Assembly (NCBI RefSeq): GCF_006124995.1 | Contig: NZ_QEWN01000111.1 | Coordinates: 50,507 to 114,506, forward strand | Source: Vibrio sp. Hep-1b-8 | GTDB lineage: Bacteria; Pseudomonadota; Gammaproteobacteria; Enterobacterales; Vibrionaceae | Direction: 5' to 3' | DNA length: 64,000 bases | Shown: piece by piece, positions 24,887 to 33,128 of the stretch | How the letters are laid out: each line of letters begins with the position of its first letter | Numbering within the stretch: the stretch's first letter is position 1 | Made by a program: the position numbers and the translations under genes | Notes under the pieces: model-generated | Told to the model about the DNA's origin: nothing | The model's input: only the letters and a program-made list of their open reading frames with translations | The model's database searches: none

Positions 24887-26266
24887 ATGTTCAATTTCTT
24901 TAAAACACGCCCGGACTTACCTTTGTCCGATAGCTCCAAAGAGGCTATGCAATCCCGCTTTAAGAGCTTCCAATGGCAAGTATTCCTTGGTTTGGTATTT
25001 GGTTACGCTGTTTTCTACGTAGTTCGTATGAGTTTAGGTGTCGTGAAGAAACCTATGCTAGATGCGGGCATCGTCACCATTGAAGAACTCGGTATTATGG
25101 GTTCAGCCTTTTTCTTCACCTACGCAATAGGTAAGTTTTCGAACGGCTTCCTTTCTGACTATGCCAACATTGGCCGCTTTATGTCGTTCTCACTACTATT
25201 GTCAGGCGCGACAGCCGTCATCATGGGCTTGAATACCGCTGGTTTCTTCTTTGTTCTGCTTTGGGGTTTAAACGGTTGGTTCCAATCGGTAGGCTCAGCA
25301 CCTTCATGTGTATCTCTGTTCCAATGGTTCTCGCCTAAACAACGTGGCTCGCGTTACTCAATATGGGGTGGCTCACGTAACATAGGCGAAGGCATTACTT
25401 GGATCCTAACCGCTACACTCGTGAGCTACCTTGGCTGGCGCGCTGGCTTCATCGGCGCAGGTATCGCAGCAATCGTAGCAGCACTATGTATGTTCTTTAT
25501 CCTTAAAGACCGCCCACAAACTTACGGTTTACCAGATGCTGCGACGGCTTTTGATGAAGAACCAGAAATCAAGAAGAAAAATGATCCTAAAGAAACACGT
25601 CGTGCTCAGCTATTTGTATTAAAACAACCCGTTGTATGGCTTATCGCTGCGGCGTGTGCGGCAATGTACGTCTCTCGTTATGCGATGTCTTCTTGGGCAG
25701 TACTGTATCTGCAAGAGGTAAAAGGTTATTCGTTGATTGACGCCGGTTTTGCAATGTCTACCTACCCTATCGCTGGTCTAGCAGGGGCAATTTTATCAGG
25801 CATCGTATCGGATAAAATCTTTAACGCTAACCGTCATATCCCGACGCTACTATACGGATTGGCAAATATCGCGGGTATGTGTCTAATGTTCTTTGGCCCC
25901 GATAACCGCATGGTTGATGCGGTAGCCCTAGGCTTGATCGGTTTCGCTATCGGTGGTCTGGTCGTATTCCTTGCTGGCCTCACAGCTTGTGACCTGATGC
26001 CAAAGAACGCTGTTGGTGCGGTAAAAGGCTTCATTGGATTGTTCTCTTACATGGCGGCATCTGCTCAAGAAATTATTTCTGCAAAGCTCATTACCATCAC
26101 AGAAATCGACGGTGTTTCTAAGTACGACTTCTCTCAAGCTCAATACTTCTGGCTAGCGGCAGGTGTGCTGTCACTTCTGCTTGCGTTAACTGTTTGGAAC
26201 GCGAAGAAAGTCGTTGATATCGACGAGGAAACTCAGCCTAAATTAAAAGCTAACGTTGCCAACTAA
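24887..26266 (+). CDS. pgtP: OPA-family organophosphate:phosphate antiporter, PgtP-like
   Basis: This 459-residue inner-membrane MFS carrier of the organophosphate:phosphate antiporter group has about 12 membrane helices. Family features are the N-terminal FGYAVFYVVRMSLGVVKKPML (with the conserved substrate-binding Arg), FFFTYAIGKFSNGFLSDYAN, WGLNGWFQSVGSAPSCVSLFQWFSPKQRGSRYSIWGGSRNIGEG and a second-half YVSRYAMSSW. A GGAGTG ribosome site precedes the ATG. It is divergent from pgtCBA, the layout of a regulated carrier. Sequence resembles the UhpC/UhpT/GlpT/PgtP group as a whole; phosphoglycerate (3-PG, 2-PG or PEP) as substrate is inferred from the pgt genes and the downstream pyruvate kinase. 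A hexose phosphate carrier is the alternative. Confidence 0.82.
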   Translation: MFNFFKTRPDLPLSDSSKEAMQSRFKSFQWQVFLGLVFGYAVFYVVRMSLGVVKKPMLDAGIVTIEELGIMGSAFFFTYAIGKFSNGFLSDYANIGRFMSFSLLLSGATAVIMGLNTAGFFFVLLWGLNGWFQSVGSAPSCVSLFQWFSPKQRGSRYSIWGGSRNIGEGITWILTATLVSYLGWRAGFIGAGIAAIVAALCMFFILKDRPQTYGLPDAATAFDEEPEIKKKNDPKETRRAQLFVLKQPVVWLIAAACAAMYVSRYAMSSWAVLYLQEVKGYSLIDAGFAMSTYPIAGLAGAILSGIVSDKIFNANRHIPTLLYGLANIAGMCLMFFGPDNRMVDAVALGLIGFAIGGLVVFLAGLTACDLMPKNAVGAVKGFIGLFSYMAASAQEIISAKLITITEIDGVSKYDFSQAQYFWLAAGVLSLLLALTVWNAKKVVDIDEETQPKLKANVAN

Positions 26267-26276
26267 CAACGAACTT

Positions 26277-26297
26277 GGGGGAGTTCGCTCCCCCTTT
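26277..26297 (+). terminator. Weak rho-independent terminator after the pgtP-like gene
   Basis: GGGGGAG-TTCG-CTCCCCC is a perfect 7-bp stem with a stable UUCG-type loop, followed by only three T residues. Some read-through into the pyruvate kinase gene is possible. Confidence 0.5.
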
Positions 26298-26439
26298 GGC
26301 TGGCGATTGACATTGACTTGAGGTGACGTACTTATCTGGCTCCTAGAGATGGTACCCCCTTCCCCATCAAACGAATGTTGACCACCAGCCGCCCCCCTTT
26401 TGATTGTCCATTTTCGGTTATGTTGTTAAAGGTAAGGTT

Positions 26440-27894
26440 ATGAATAAAACTAAAATCGTCGCGACACTCGGCCCCGCGAGCCAAAGTGCCACTGTGCTAG
26501 AAGAGATGATTCTCGCTGGCGTTAATGTGGTTAGGTTAAACTTTTCACATGGCAATCCCACAAACCATATCGCGGCCGCAACCAATGTGCGCAACACAGC
26601 ACGAAAACTTGGAAAGCACATTGGCATTCTGGTTGACTTGCAAGGACCTAAAATCCGCATTTCTGGATTTAAGAATGGAGCAGTCCGACTTGAACAAGGC
26701 GCAATATTTGCCCTAGATAGCACGCTAGATTCACAAGCGGGTGACGAGCAGCGAGTAGGCCTTGATTACCCTCAGTTAATTAAAGATCTCTCTGTCGGAA
26801 ATGTACTTCTGCTTGACGATGGGCGCATTCAGCTCGAAGTTGTCCATATTGACGAAGCTGGCACGATTGCAAAAACCAAAGTACTAAACAGTGGAATCCT
26901 ATCCAACCGCAAGGGGATCAACTTATTGGGCGGTGGGCTTTCTGCCCCTGCTTTAACTGACAAAGATAAACAAGATATCGAGACAGCCGCGATCATTGAC
27001 GTTGACTTTTTAGCCGTATCCTTTCCACGTAATGCGGACGACCTCCACTATGCTCGAGAAATCGCTCGCGCCACAGGCTGCAATGCACAAATTGTCGCTA
27101 AGGTTGAACGTGCTGAAATTGTCGAAAATCAGCAGACCATGGATGACGTTATCATCGCTTCTGACATCATTATGGTCGCTCGTGGCGATCTTGGCGTCGA
27201 AATTGGAGATGCTCGCTTACCTATTGTTCAAAAAGCACTTATCAGCCGTGCGAAACATTTTGGAAAACCCGTAATCACTGCGACTCAAATGATGGAGTCT
27301 ATGATTGATAATCCTCTACCAACACGAGCAGAAGTAATGGATGTGGCGAACGCTGTTATTGATGGAACCGATGCGATTATGCTATCCGCCGAGTCCGCGA
27401 CAGGTGCCTATCCGGTTGAAACCGTAAAAGCGATGGCTCGAATTGCACGTGGTGTTGAACAAGAAATTGAATGCTCAAGCAGTTGCTGGGACAAGGTCCA
27501 ACAGCTTTGTAGCAATAGTAGTAAGAGCTTCGCTGTTTCTTCTGTTTTGTTCGCGGCCAAATCACAACAAAACTTAGGCGTAGCGGTATTCACCAACAGT
27601 GGTGAAACCCCACTGCTTATGTCACGTTGTCATAGCCAAGCGATGATTTGGGCACTAAGCGACAATGAAAAGTTACTTTCTCGTCTATCTATCTTACGTG
27701 GTGTTCAACCTGTATTTGCTTCGATAGACGAATCCGATGCCACCGCATCGGTTTTGGAAATCCTTGCAAAGCCGATCAAAGATCACCAACTGCAATCACT
27801 GTTAATTTCTCGTTTTGAGTCCGTTGAAAACGCGGGTGATGTCAACATTAGCCGTCTGATTCCCATTCTAACTAAAGAAGCCATTGCAGCTTAA
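26440..27894 (+). CDS. pyk: Pyruvate kinase
   Basis: This enzyme converts phosphoenolpyruvate and ADP to pyruvate and ATP. The product has 484 residues from the ATG at 26440; a TTG at 26404 would add 12 residues and is unlikely, because TKIVATLGPAS is the usual N-terminus and AAAGGTAAGG precedes the ATG. Core motifs are VVRLNFSHG, VDLQGPKIRI, IVAKVERAEIVEN (catalytic Lys region), MVARGDLGVEIG (Mg-binding), ITATQMMESMIDNP and IMLSAESATGAYPVE. The C-terminal regulatory domain is present. Its place 170 bp after the phosphoglycerate-type carrier suggests an accessory isozyme serving imported glycolytic intermediates, not the main one. Confidence 0.95.
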   Translation: MNKTKIVATLGPASQSATVLEEMILAGVNVVRLNFSHGNPTNHIAAATNVRNTARKLGKHIGILVDLQGPKIRISGFKNGAVRLEQGAIFALDSTLDSQAGDEQRVGLDYPQLIKDLSVGNVLLLDDGRIQLEVVHIDEAGTIAKTKVLNSGILSNRKGINLLGGGLSAPALTDKDKQDIETAAIIDVDFLAVSFPRNADDLHYAREIARATGCNAQIVAKVERAEIVENQQTMDDVIIASDIIMVARGDLGVEIGDARLPIVQKALISRAKHFGKPVITATQMMESMIDNPLPTRAEVMDVANAVIDGTDAIMLSAESATGAYPVETVKAMARIARGVEQEIECSSSCWDKVQQLCSNSSKSFAVSSVLFAAKSQQNLGVAVFTNSGETPLLMSRCHSQAMIWALSDNEKLLSRLSILRGVQPVFASIDESDATASVLEILAKPIKDHQLQSLLISRFESVENAGDVNISRLIPILTKEAIAA

Positions 27895-27959
27895 TTATTA
27901 AATTCTCCATTAACATTAGTCACACCCACTCCTTGCTCCACAGGGAAACTTAGGGATTT

Positions 27960-27987
27960 GGCCTACCCTTGCGGTAGGTCTTTTTTT
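27960..27987 (+). terminator. Rho-independent terminator after pyruvate kinase
   Basis: An 8-bp stem, GGCCTACC / GGTAGGTC, with a 5-nt loop is followed by seven T residues. Confidence 0.85.
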
Positions 27988-27993
27988 ATGCAA

Positions 27994-28018
27994 ACAAAAG
28001 CGCCCCAATCGGAGCGCT
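27994..28018 (-). terminator. Rho-independent terminator after tdh
   Basis: On the minus strand AGCGCTCC pairs with GGGGCGCT (one mismatch) and is followed by TTTGTTTG. It begins 18 bp past the tdh stop and faces the pyruvate kinase terminator. Confidence 0.65.
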
Positions 28019-28035
28019 ATTCTTAGTTTATTGGG

Positions 28036-29067
28036 TTATTCCCAATCAAGGATTACTTTGCCAGAAAGCCCGCTACGCATAGCGTCGAAGCCTGCTTGGA
28101 AGTTATCAACTTTGAAGTGATGAGTGATGATTGGCGTGAGATCTAGGCCTGACTGAATCAATGAAGCCATTTTGTACCACGTTTCGAACATTTCGCGTCC
28201 GTAGATACCTTTAATAACAAGACCTTTAAAGATAACTTGGTTCCAGTCAATACCCATATCTGATGGTGGAATGCCTAATAGGGCAATACGACCACCGTGG
28301 TTCATTGTTTGTAGCATTGAGTTGAACGCTGAAGGTACACCAGACATTTCAAGGCCAACATCGAAGCCTTCTGTCATACCAAGTTCAGCCATCACGTCTT
28401 CAAGCTTTTGCTCTGCAACGTTAACAGCGCGAGTCACACCCATCTTACGAGCAAGATCAAGACGGTATTCGTTTACGTCCGTGATCACTACATGACGAGC
28501 ACCTACGTGCTTAGCAACCGCTGCTGCCATAATACCGATAGGGCCTGCGCCGGTGATCAGTACGTCTTCACCAACTAGGTCGAAAGACAGTGCTGTATGT
28601 ACCGCGTTGCCAAATGGGTCAAAGATTGACGCAAGGTCATCAGAAATCCCTTCAGGGATTTTGAATGCGTTAAATGCTGGAATCACTAGGTACTCAGAGA
28701 ACGCACCTGTGCGGTTAACACCAACACCCGTTGTGTTACGACATAGATGAGTACGTCCACCACGACAGTTACGGCAGTGACCACAAGTAATATGGCCTTC
28801 ACCAGATACGCGGTCACCGATTTCGAAGCCACGGACTTCTTGACCAATGCCAACCACTTCACCCACATATTCATGACCTACAACCATAGGAACCGGAATG
28901 GTTTTTTGTGACCACTCATCCCAGTTGTAGATGTGAACGTCAGTGCCACAGATAGCGGTTTTCTTAATACGGATCAGAAGATCGTTATGACCAAGTTCAG
29001 GCTTGTCGACCTCAGTCATCCAGATGCCTTGTTCAGGCTTTAGTTTTGATAGTGCTTTGATTTTCAT
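28036..29067 (-). CDS. tdh: L-threonine 3-dehydrogenase
   Basis: This zinc-dependent NAD enzyme oxidises threonine to 2-amino-3-ketobutyrate, the first step of the two-enzyme route to glycine and acetyl-CoA. The 343-residue length is standard. Motifs are [15 protein letters not shown] (catalytic zinc Cys and specificity residues), [14 protein letters not shown] (His-Glu), the structural zinc cluster [15 protein letters not shown], and the Rossmann motif [17 protein letters not shown]. The start codon overlaps the kbl stop codon by one base (TAATG), so the two are translationally coupled as a kbl-tdh operon. A terminator follows. Confidence 0.96.
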   Translation of the reverse strand: MKIKALSKLKPEQGIWMTEVDKPELGHNDLLIRIKKTAICGTDVHIYNWDEWSQKTIPVPMVVGHEYVGEVVGIGQEVRGFEIGDRVSGEGHITCGHCRNCRGGRTHLCRNTTGVGVNRTGAFSEYLVIPAFNAFKIPEGISDDLASIFDPFGNAVHTALSFDLVGEDVLITGAGPIGIMAAAVAKHVGARHVVITDVNEYRLDLARKMGVTRAVNVAEQKLEDVMAELGMTEGFDVGLEMSGVPSAFNSMLQTMNHGGRIALLGIPPSDMGIDWNQVIFKGLVIKGIYGREMFETWYKMASLIQSGLDLTPIITHHFKVDNFQAGFDAMRSGLSGKVILDWE

Positions 29068-30263
29068 TATTTGATGATCTCCATGTCACGACCCACTTCG
29101 ATAAAAGCATCGATAGCGCGATCTAGCTGCTCACGAGAGTGTGCTGCTGACATTTGTGTACGAATACGTGCCTGACCTTTTGGTACTACAGGGAAAGAGA
29201 AACCGATCACGTAGATGCCTTTCTCTAAAGCGCGCTCTGCAAACTCGGCAGCTACTTTGGCATCGCCTAACATGATTGGGATAATTGCGTGGTCTGCACC
29301 ACCCATAGTGAAACCAGCCGCTTCCATACGTGCACGGAAGTGTGCGGCGTTTTCCCATAGGCGGTCGCGTAGATCACCACTCTCTTCAAGCAGGTCAAGA
29401 ACGCGGATAGAAGCGTTGACGATTGCTGGTGCAACAGAGTTAGAGAATAGGTATGGACGTGAACGCTGACGTAGCCAGTCGATCACTTCAGCTTTACCAG
29501 AAGTGTAACCGCCTGAAGCGCCGCCCATCGCTTTACCCAGTGTGCCTGTGATGATGTCGATGCGATCTACAACATTGTGGTACTCGTGAGTGCCTGCACC
29601 TGTTTTGCCCATAAAGCCTACAGCGTGCGAATCATCAACCATTGTCAGTGCGCCGTACTTTTCAGCAAGGTCACAGATGGCAGGAAGATTAGCCACCACA
29701 CCATCCATTGAAAAAACACCGTCAGTCACAATCAGGATGTGACGAGCGCCAGCTTCTTTTGCGGCGATTAGTTGCTGCTCTAGCTCTTCCATATTGTTGT
29801 TTGAGTAACGGAAACGCATAGCTTTACATAAGCGAACACCATCAATGATTGAGGCGTGGTTTAGCGCATCAGAAATGATAGCGTCTTCTGCACCTAGAAT
29901 CGTTTCGAACAGACCAGCGTTCGCATCGAAACAAGAGGTGTATAAGATGGTGTCTTCTTTACCCAAGAACTTAGAAAGCTTTTGTTCAAGTTCTTTATGG
30001 ATGTCTTGAGTACCACAGATAAAACGCACAGATGCCATACCAAAGCCGTGAACGTCCATACCCTCTTTACCTGCTTCGATTAGAGCAGGATGATTTGCAA
30101 GGCCAAGGTAGTTGTTCGCACAGAAGTTAAGCACTTCTTCGCCGGTTGAGATTTTCACCGCAGCGGCCTGTTGCGAAGTGATCACACGCTCTGATTTATA
30201 AAGGCCTTCCGCCTTTACTTCTTCAATTTGCTGTTGGATCTGTTGGTAGAATGCAGAAGACAT
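29067..30263 (-). CDS. kbl: 2-amino-3-ketobutyrate CoA ligase (glycine C-acetyltransferase)
   Basis: This PLP enzyme cleaves 2-amino-3-ketobutyrate with CoA to glycine and acetyl-CoA, completing threonine breakdown. I chose the ATG at 30263 ([21 protein letters not shown]), preceded by a strong GGAAGGA ribosome site; this gives about 398 residues, the family length. An upstream start at 30326 would add 21 unrelated residues. Motifs are [25 protein letters not shown] [36 protein letters not shown], and the PLP lysine in [19 protein letters not shown]. It is divergent from a LysR regulator gene, which is a candidate for its control. Confidence 0.96.
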   Translation of the reverse strand: MSSAFYQQIQQQIEEVKAEGLYKSERVITSQQAAAVKISTGEEVLNFCANNYLGLANHPALIEAGKEGMDVHGFGMASVRFICGTQDIHKELEQKLSKFLGKEDTILYTSCFDANAGLFETILGAEDAIISDALNHASIIDGVRLCKAMRFRYSNNNMEELEQQLIAAKEAGARHILIVTDGVFSMDGVVANLPAICDLAEKYGALTMVDDSHAVGFMGKTGAGTHEYHNVVDRIDIITGTLGKAMGGASGGYTSGKAEVIDWLRQRSRPYLFSNSVAPAIVNASIRVLDLLEESGDLRDRLWENAAHFRARMEAAGFTMGGADHAIIPIMLGDAKVAAEFAERALEKGIYVIGFSFPVVPKGQARIRTQMSAAHSREQLDRAIDAFIEVGRDMEIIK

Positions 30264-30497
30264 TTCAAATTCCTTCCTAGTTATTATGATTGTTAGCATA
30301 TCGCGTATCGATTGCCTTGAGCGCATTGCTAAAGACTAAAATCTGCTGTCTTAAGTGTAATTCAAGCACGTTGTTTCCATTATCCCGTTGAGCGGAAAAA
30401 CATTATTGAATTTGAGGCACAAATTGGACGCTTTTGTGATGACCGCCGCTCAGGATCACGCTAAACTCCCCCATCATTGCCATTAATGCACTCCACT

Positions 30498-31412
30498 ATG
30501 AAAAACACCAAACTGATCGCCCTACTCCCTGACTTAGCGAGTTTTATTTTAATCGTTGACGAAGGAAGCTTTACCGCTGCGGCGAAACAGCTTGAGGTGA
30601 CGCCTTCAGCGCTAAGTAAACTGGTGACTCGATTGGAGACCTCTCTATCGGTGAAACTGTTTGAACGCACGACGCGCAAGCTGATCATTACCCGCTCAGG
30701 TCAACAGGTTTATGATCAGGCAATGGTCATGGTTAACGCCGCCAAGCAAGCCGTTGAACTTTCGACTTCAGATCATCAAGAAATGTCGGGGGCGTTGACC
30801 GTTGCAGCACCCGAAGCGTTCTTAAACTCGGTGCTTCAGCCTCACGTTGTGCCTTTTCTCAAGCAATACCCGCACATTCAGCTCAAACTCCGCGCTGCGG
30901 ATGGCGAAATAGATTTGATCCGCGATGGAATTGATGTCGCTTTCAAACTCACCGATAAGCCAGATGAGAATTTGGTATTGAGAGAAGTAAGTAAAACTAA
31001 CTTAGTGCTGTGTGCAAGCCCTGAATATGTCGAACAGCGAGGGATGCCAACCCACCCAACAGAGCTGGTAAAACATGACTGTTTGTACCTAGCAGAAACC
31101 GACCGTGACCATATCTGGGACTTTTTTAAAGAAGACGAGTACCACTCAGTACCCGTTAGCGGACGCTACGCAGTTAACCACTCACAAATGCGATTGACAG
31201 GGGTTAAGAATGCACTTGGTATCGGCATCTTCCATGACTTTGTTATCGCCGATGCGATTGCGCAAAACCAAGTCGTTCCAGTCTTGCCAGACTGGACAAT
31301 CAAAAGCAACTACCATGGGGCAATAGCAATTCAGTACCCACAAACCAAGTACATGCCCGCTCGTTTACGTGGATTCATCGACTATATGACCGAGCAACTG
31401 AGTCAAAAATAA
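30498..31412 (+). CDS. LysR family transcriptional regulator
   Basis: The product has about 304 residues. A winged helix-turn-helix covers residues 10-70 (LASFILIVDEGSFTAAAKQLEVTPSALSKLVTRLETSL, LFERTTRKLIITRSGQQVYDQA), followed by the two-lobed effector-binding domain (GALTVAAPEAFLNSVLQPHVVPFLKQYP, LRAADGEIDLIRDGIDVAFKL). I chose the ATG at 30498, with an upstream ATG at 30477 possible. It is divergent from kbl-tdh across about 230 bp, so it may regulate that operon, though LysR proteins often act elsewhere; the C-terminal part also resembles regulators of small-molecule responses. Effector unknown. Confidence 0.88.
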   Translation: MKNTKLIALLPDLASFILIVDEGSFTAAAKQLEVTPSALSKLVTRLETSLSVKLFERTTRKLIITRSGQQVYDQAMVMVNAAKQAVELSTSDHQEMSGALTVAAPEAFLNSVLQPHVVPFLKQYPHIQLKLRAADGEIDLIRDGIDVAFKLTDKPDENLVLREVSKTNLVLCASPEYVEQRGMPTHPTELVKHDCLYLAETDRDHIWDFFKEDEYHSVPVSGRYAVNHSQMRLTGVKNALGIGIFHDFVIADAIAQNQVVPVLPDWTIKSNYHGAIAIQYPQTKYMPARLRGFIDYMTEQLSQK

Positions 31413-31445
31413 TCGTTACCCCTGCCAATGGGAAGCAGAGGCTGA

Positions 31446-31862
31446 TCACCACATCACCGCACCCGTGATTGAAACTGGCGTGAGTCTGAACCGATTGGCG
31501 ACCGTCGCTTCTGAAGCCGCGATAAACTGCGTCACTCTGGCTTTGGGATATTGAGCAATAACGGCTTGCATCTGCTTCGACACAGATTTAACCGTCTCTT
31601 CCGGAGTAACCGTTAAAATTTCGCCGTAACGAAAATGTTCAATCTCATCATCAAACAGCATCACTATACCAGTGAGACTTAGCATTAACATAAACGGGAT
31701 AACGAATAAGCCAGCATAGAAGTGCCAACGCCAAGCGAGGAAATAGCGTGCTTTAGCGTTTTTCTTTTCGATGGATTGCTGACTTTTTGATGAGCGTGCG
31801 TGTTCCTTAGGTTGAGTCTCAAACTGACTACCCAGCATTATATTTTCCTTTTTAAGACGCAC
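31446..31862 (-). pseudogene. Truncated PepSY-associated membrane protein
   Basis: Only the N-terminal quarter of a PepSY-type membrane protein remains: 138 residues against roughly 400-500 in the family. The preserved part has the typical start RYFLAWRWHFYAGLFVIPFMLMLSLTGIVMLFDDEIEH, which is the first membrane helix, and a PepSY stretch (VSKQMQAVIAQYPKARVTQFI). After VANRFRLTPV the sequence departs into SITGAVMW and stops, 33 bp before the end of the convergent LysR gene, so the 3' part was deleted. Such proteins usually accompany siderophore or metal uptake genes. The neighbouring DUF2946 gene fits such a former metal-uptake locus. Confidence 0.75.
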
Positions 31863-31935
31863 AGCGTCGCACCTCGAATCATGTCGAGGCTAATCACTGA
31901 GCATTAACTTTACTTAGTGGCTTTAAGCCTAATTA

Positions 31936-32310
31936 TTATGAGATATCGATAAAGTTGGAAAAAAGAACCGCGGGCGGAGCGCGTGGGATAGCAAATTGAA
32001 AACGTTCACTTAGAGCCAAATAAGTGTACGAATCCATCGTCGCTAACGTCGAACTTCGTGCGTGTTGGGGTGTTGGAAGAGAATCCTGATGAAAACTGGA
32101 AAAGTGACTAAATGGACAAGGTTTGCTGTGTTGGGTTTCTACCGTACCTTCTTCAACTTGAACCAGCTCAAAACCATTGATAGTACAGAGCGTCGCCCAC
32201 ACCCCGGCATTGGCACCATGGGCGTTTATAACAGGCATCAATGTCACAAGCACCCAGCTAAGGGCACTTGCGATTAACATGCTTCGCTTAAAATAAGACG
32301 CTCTGATCAT
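31936..32310 (-). CDS. DUF2946-like exported protein
   Basis: This small exported protein of about 124 residues has an N-terminal hydrophobic segment (MLIASALSWVLVTLMPVINAHGA) and then ATLCTINGFELVQVEEG, a CPFSHFSSF motif and a PRAPPAVLFSN tail. This order (cysteine, a His/Cys CPxC-like centre and a Pro-rich RAPP end) is that of DUF2946 proteins, which are often found with metal or haem uptake genes. The central motif here has only one cysteine (CPFS) rather than CPxC. I start at the ATG at 32310, preceded by GAGAGTG. Function is not known; context with the truncated PepSY gene suggests metal handling. Confidence 0.65.
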   Translation of the reverse strand: MIRASYFKRSMLIASALSWVLVTLMPVINAHGANAGVWATLCTINGFELVQVEEGTVETQHSKPCPFSHFSSFHQDSLPTPQHARSSTLATMDSYTYLALSERFQFAIPRAPPAVLFSNFIDIS

Positions 32311-32375
32311 TGTCACTCTCAATAGTTAGAGCGCAAATATATAACCTTCTGCTAACAAACTCAGTAACCTACGAT

Positions 32376-32404
32376 AAAAAACCTAACATTGATCATGGTT
32401 TTTT
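32376..32404 (-). terminator. Likely terminator after cytochrome b562 gene
   Basis: AAAAAACC ... GGTTTTTT is an 8-bp stem with a 13-nt loop, ending in a T-run on either strand. It sits 27 bp past the cybC stop. The loop is long, so the call is moderate. Confidence 0.45.
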
Positions 32405-32430
32405 ACCCTTACAGTATGGCCTTGAGCCTT

Positions 32431-32814
32431 TTAGCCAAATAGCTTGCTCCAGATGCTTGGATTACGCTTATCATGATACTCAACACGTAAATCATCGACG
32501 CGTTTTAGCTCCGCTTTGGCCGCTTCTAAGTTACCAGCCTCTAATTTCGCCTCAATAGAGTCCAACGCAACAGAAAGCTTATTAAAGCCTTCAAGGTAAA
32601 GATCGGTTTTCTCTGGCGGGTATTCACCCCGTTTCGACTGATCGATTAACTCCGAGAGATTAGCAACTGCGGATTTCATTTGGGTGATTTCCTCTGCCTG
32701 AGCGGCCTGTTTGAACTCGACTTTCATCTGTTTCATGGTCGCTTTCAAATCGAAATCACTCGCAAACACTTGAGCTGACATAACTAAGGCGAATACAGGA
32801 ACCAATTTTTTCAT
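32431..32814 (-). CDS. cybC: Cytochrome b562
   Basis: This periplasmic four-helix haem b protein has 127 residues including a signal peptide ending AQVFAS. The haem ligands can be placed: a methionine in DLKATMKQMKVEFKQA near the start of the mature protein and a histidine in DDLRVEYHDKRNPS near the C-terminus. The length and the KSAVANLSELIDQSKRGEYPPEKTDLYLEGFNKL midsection are family-typical. It would act as a small electron carrier in the periplasm; its partners are not known. It appears monocistronic. Confidence 0.88.
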   Translation of the reverse strand: MKKLVPVFALVMSAQVFASDFDLKATMKQMKVEFKQAAQAEEITQMKSAVANLSELIDQSKRGEYPPEKTDLYLEGFNKLSVALDSIEAKLEAGNLEAAKAELKRVDDLRVEYHDKRNPSIWSKLFG

Positions 32815-33128
32815 TGTATTTATTCTTTATTTCGGGGAAATGAGGACAAAGTGTACTGAATTTATTCCGCACACATAAGCGTAAATTTGTATCAACTTAT
32901 AACGGTTTAAAGTCTTCGATAACCTCGCGACCACGTAACGCTAAGAAGTCTAAAAACTGCCGTTCACCCAGTTCAACAACGACATTAGCCTATCAACTCT
33001 CCCCTGTTTAAGTCCACCGAAACCCACTCCTAAAGGCTTTCAATAATAAAAACATCAATATGAAGTAGTTTTTTTGCATCATCGCCAGTTTGTTCAATAC
33101 TTAGAATGTACTTGCTACTGGACAGATC
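32815..33128. other. Intergenic region with a possible 3' gene scrap
   Basis: This stretch lies between cytochrome b562 and the broken HD-GYP gene. A 30-codon minus-strand frame at 32897-32989 (ANVVVELGERQFLDFLALRGR..., ending in TAA) reads like protein and is bounded upstream by an in-frame stop, so it may be the tail of a lost gene. I cannot name it. The rest shows nothing beyond AT-rich promoter-like sequence. Confidence 0.25.
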
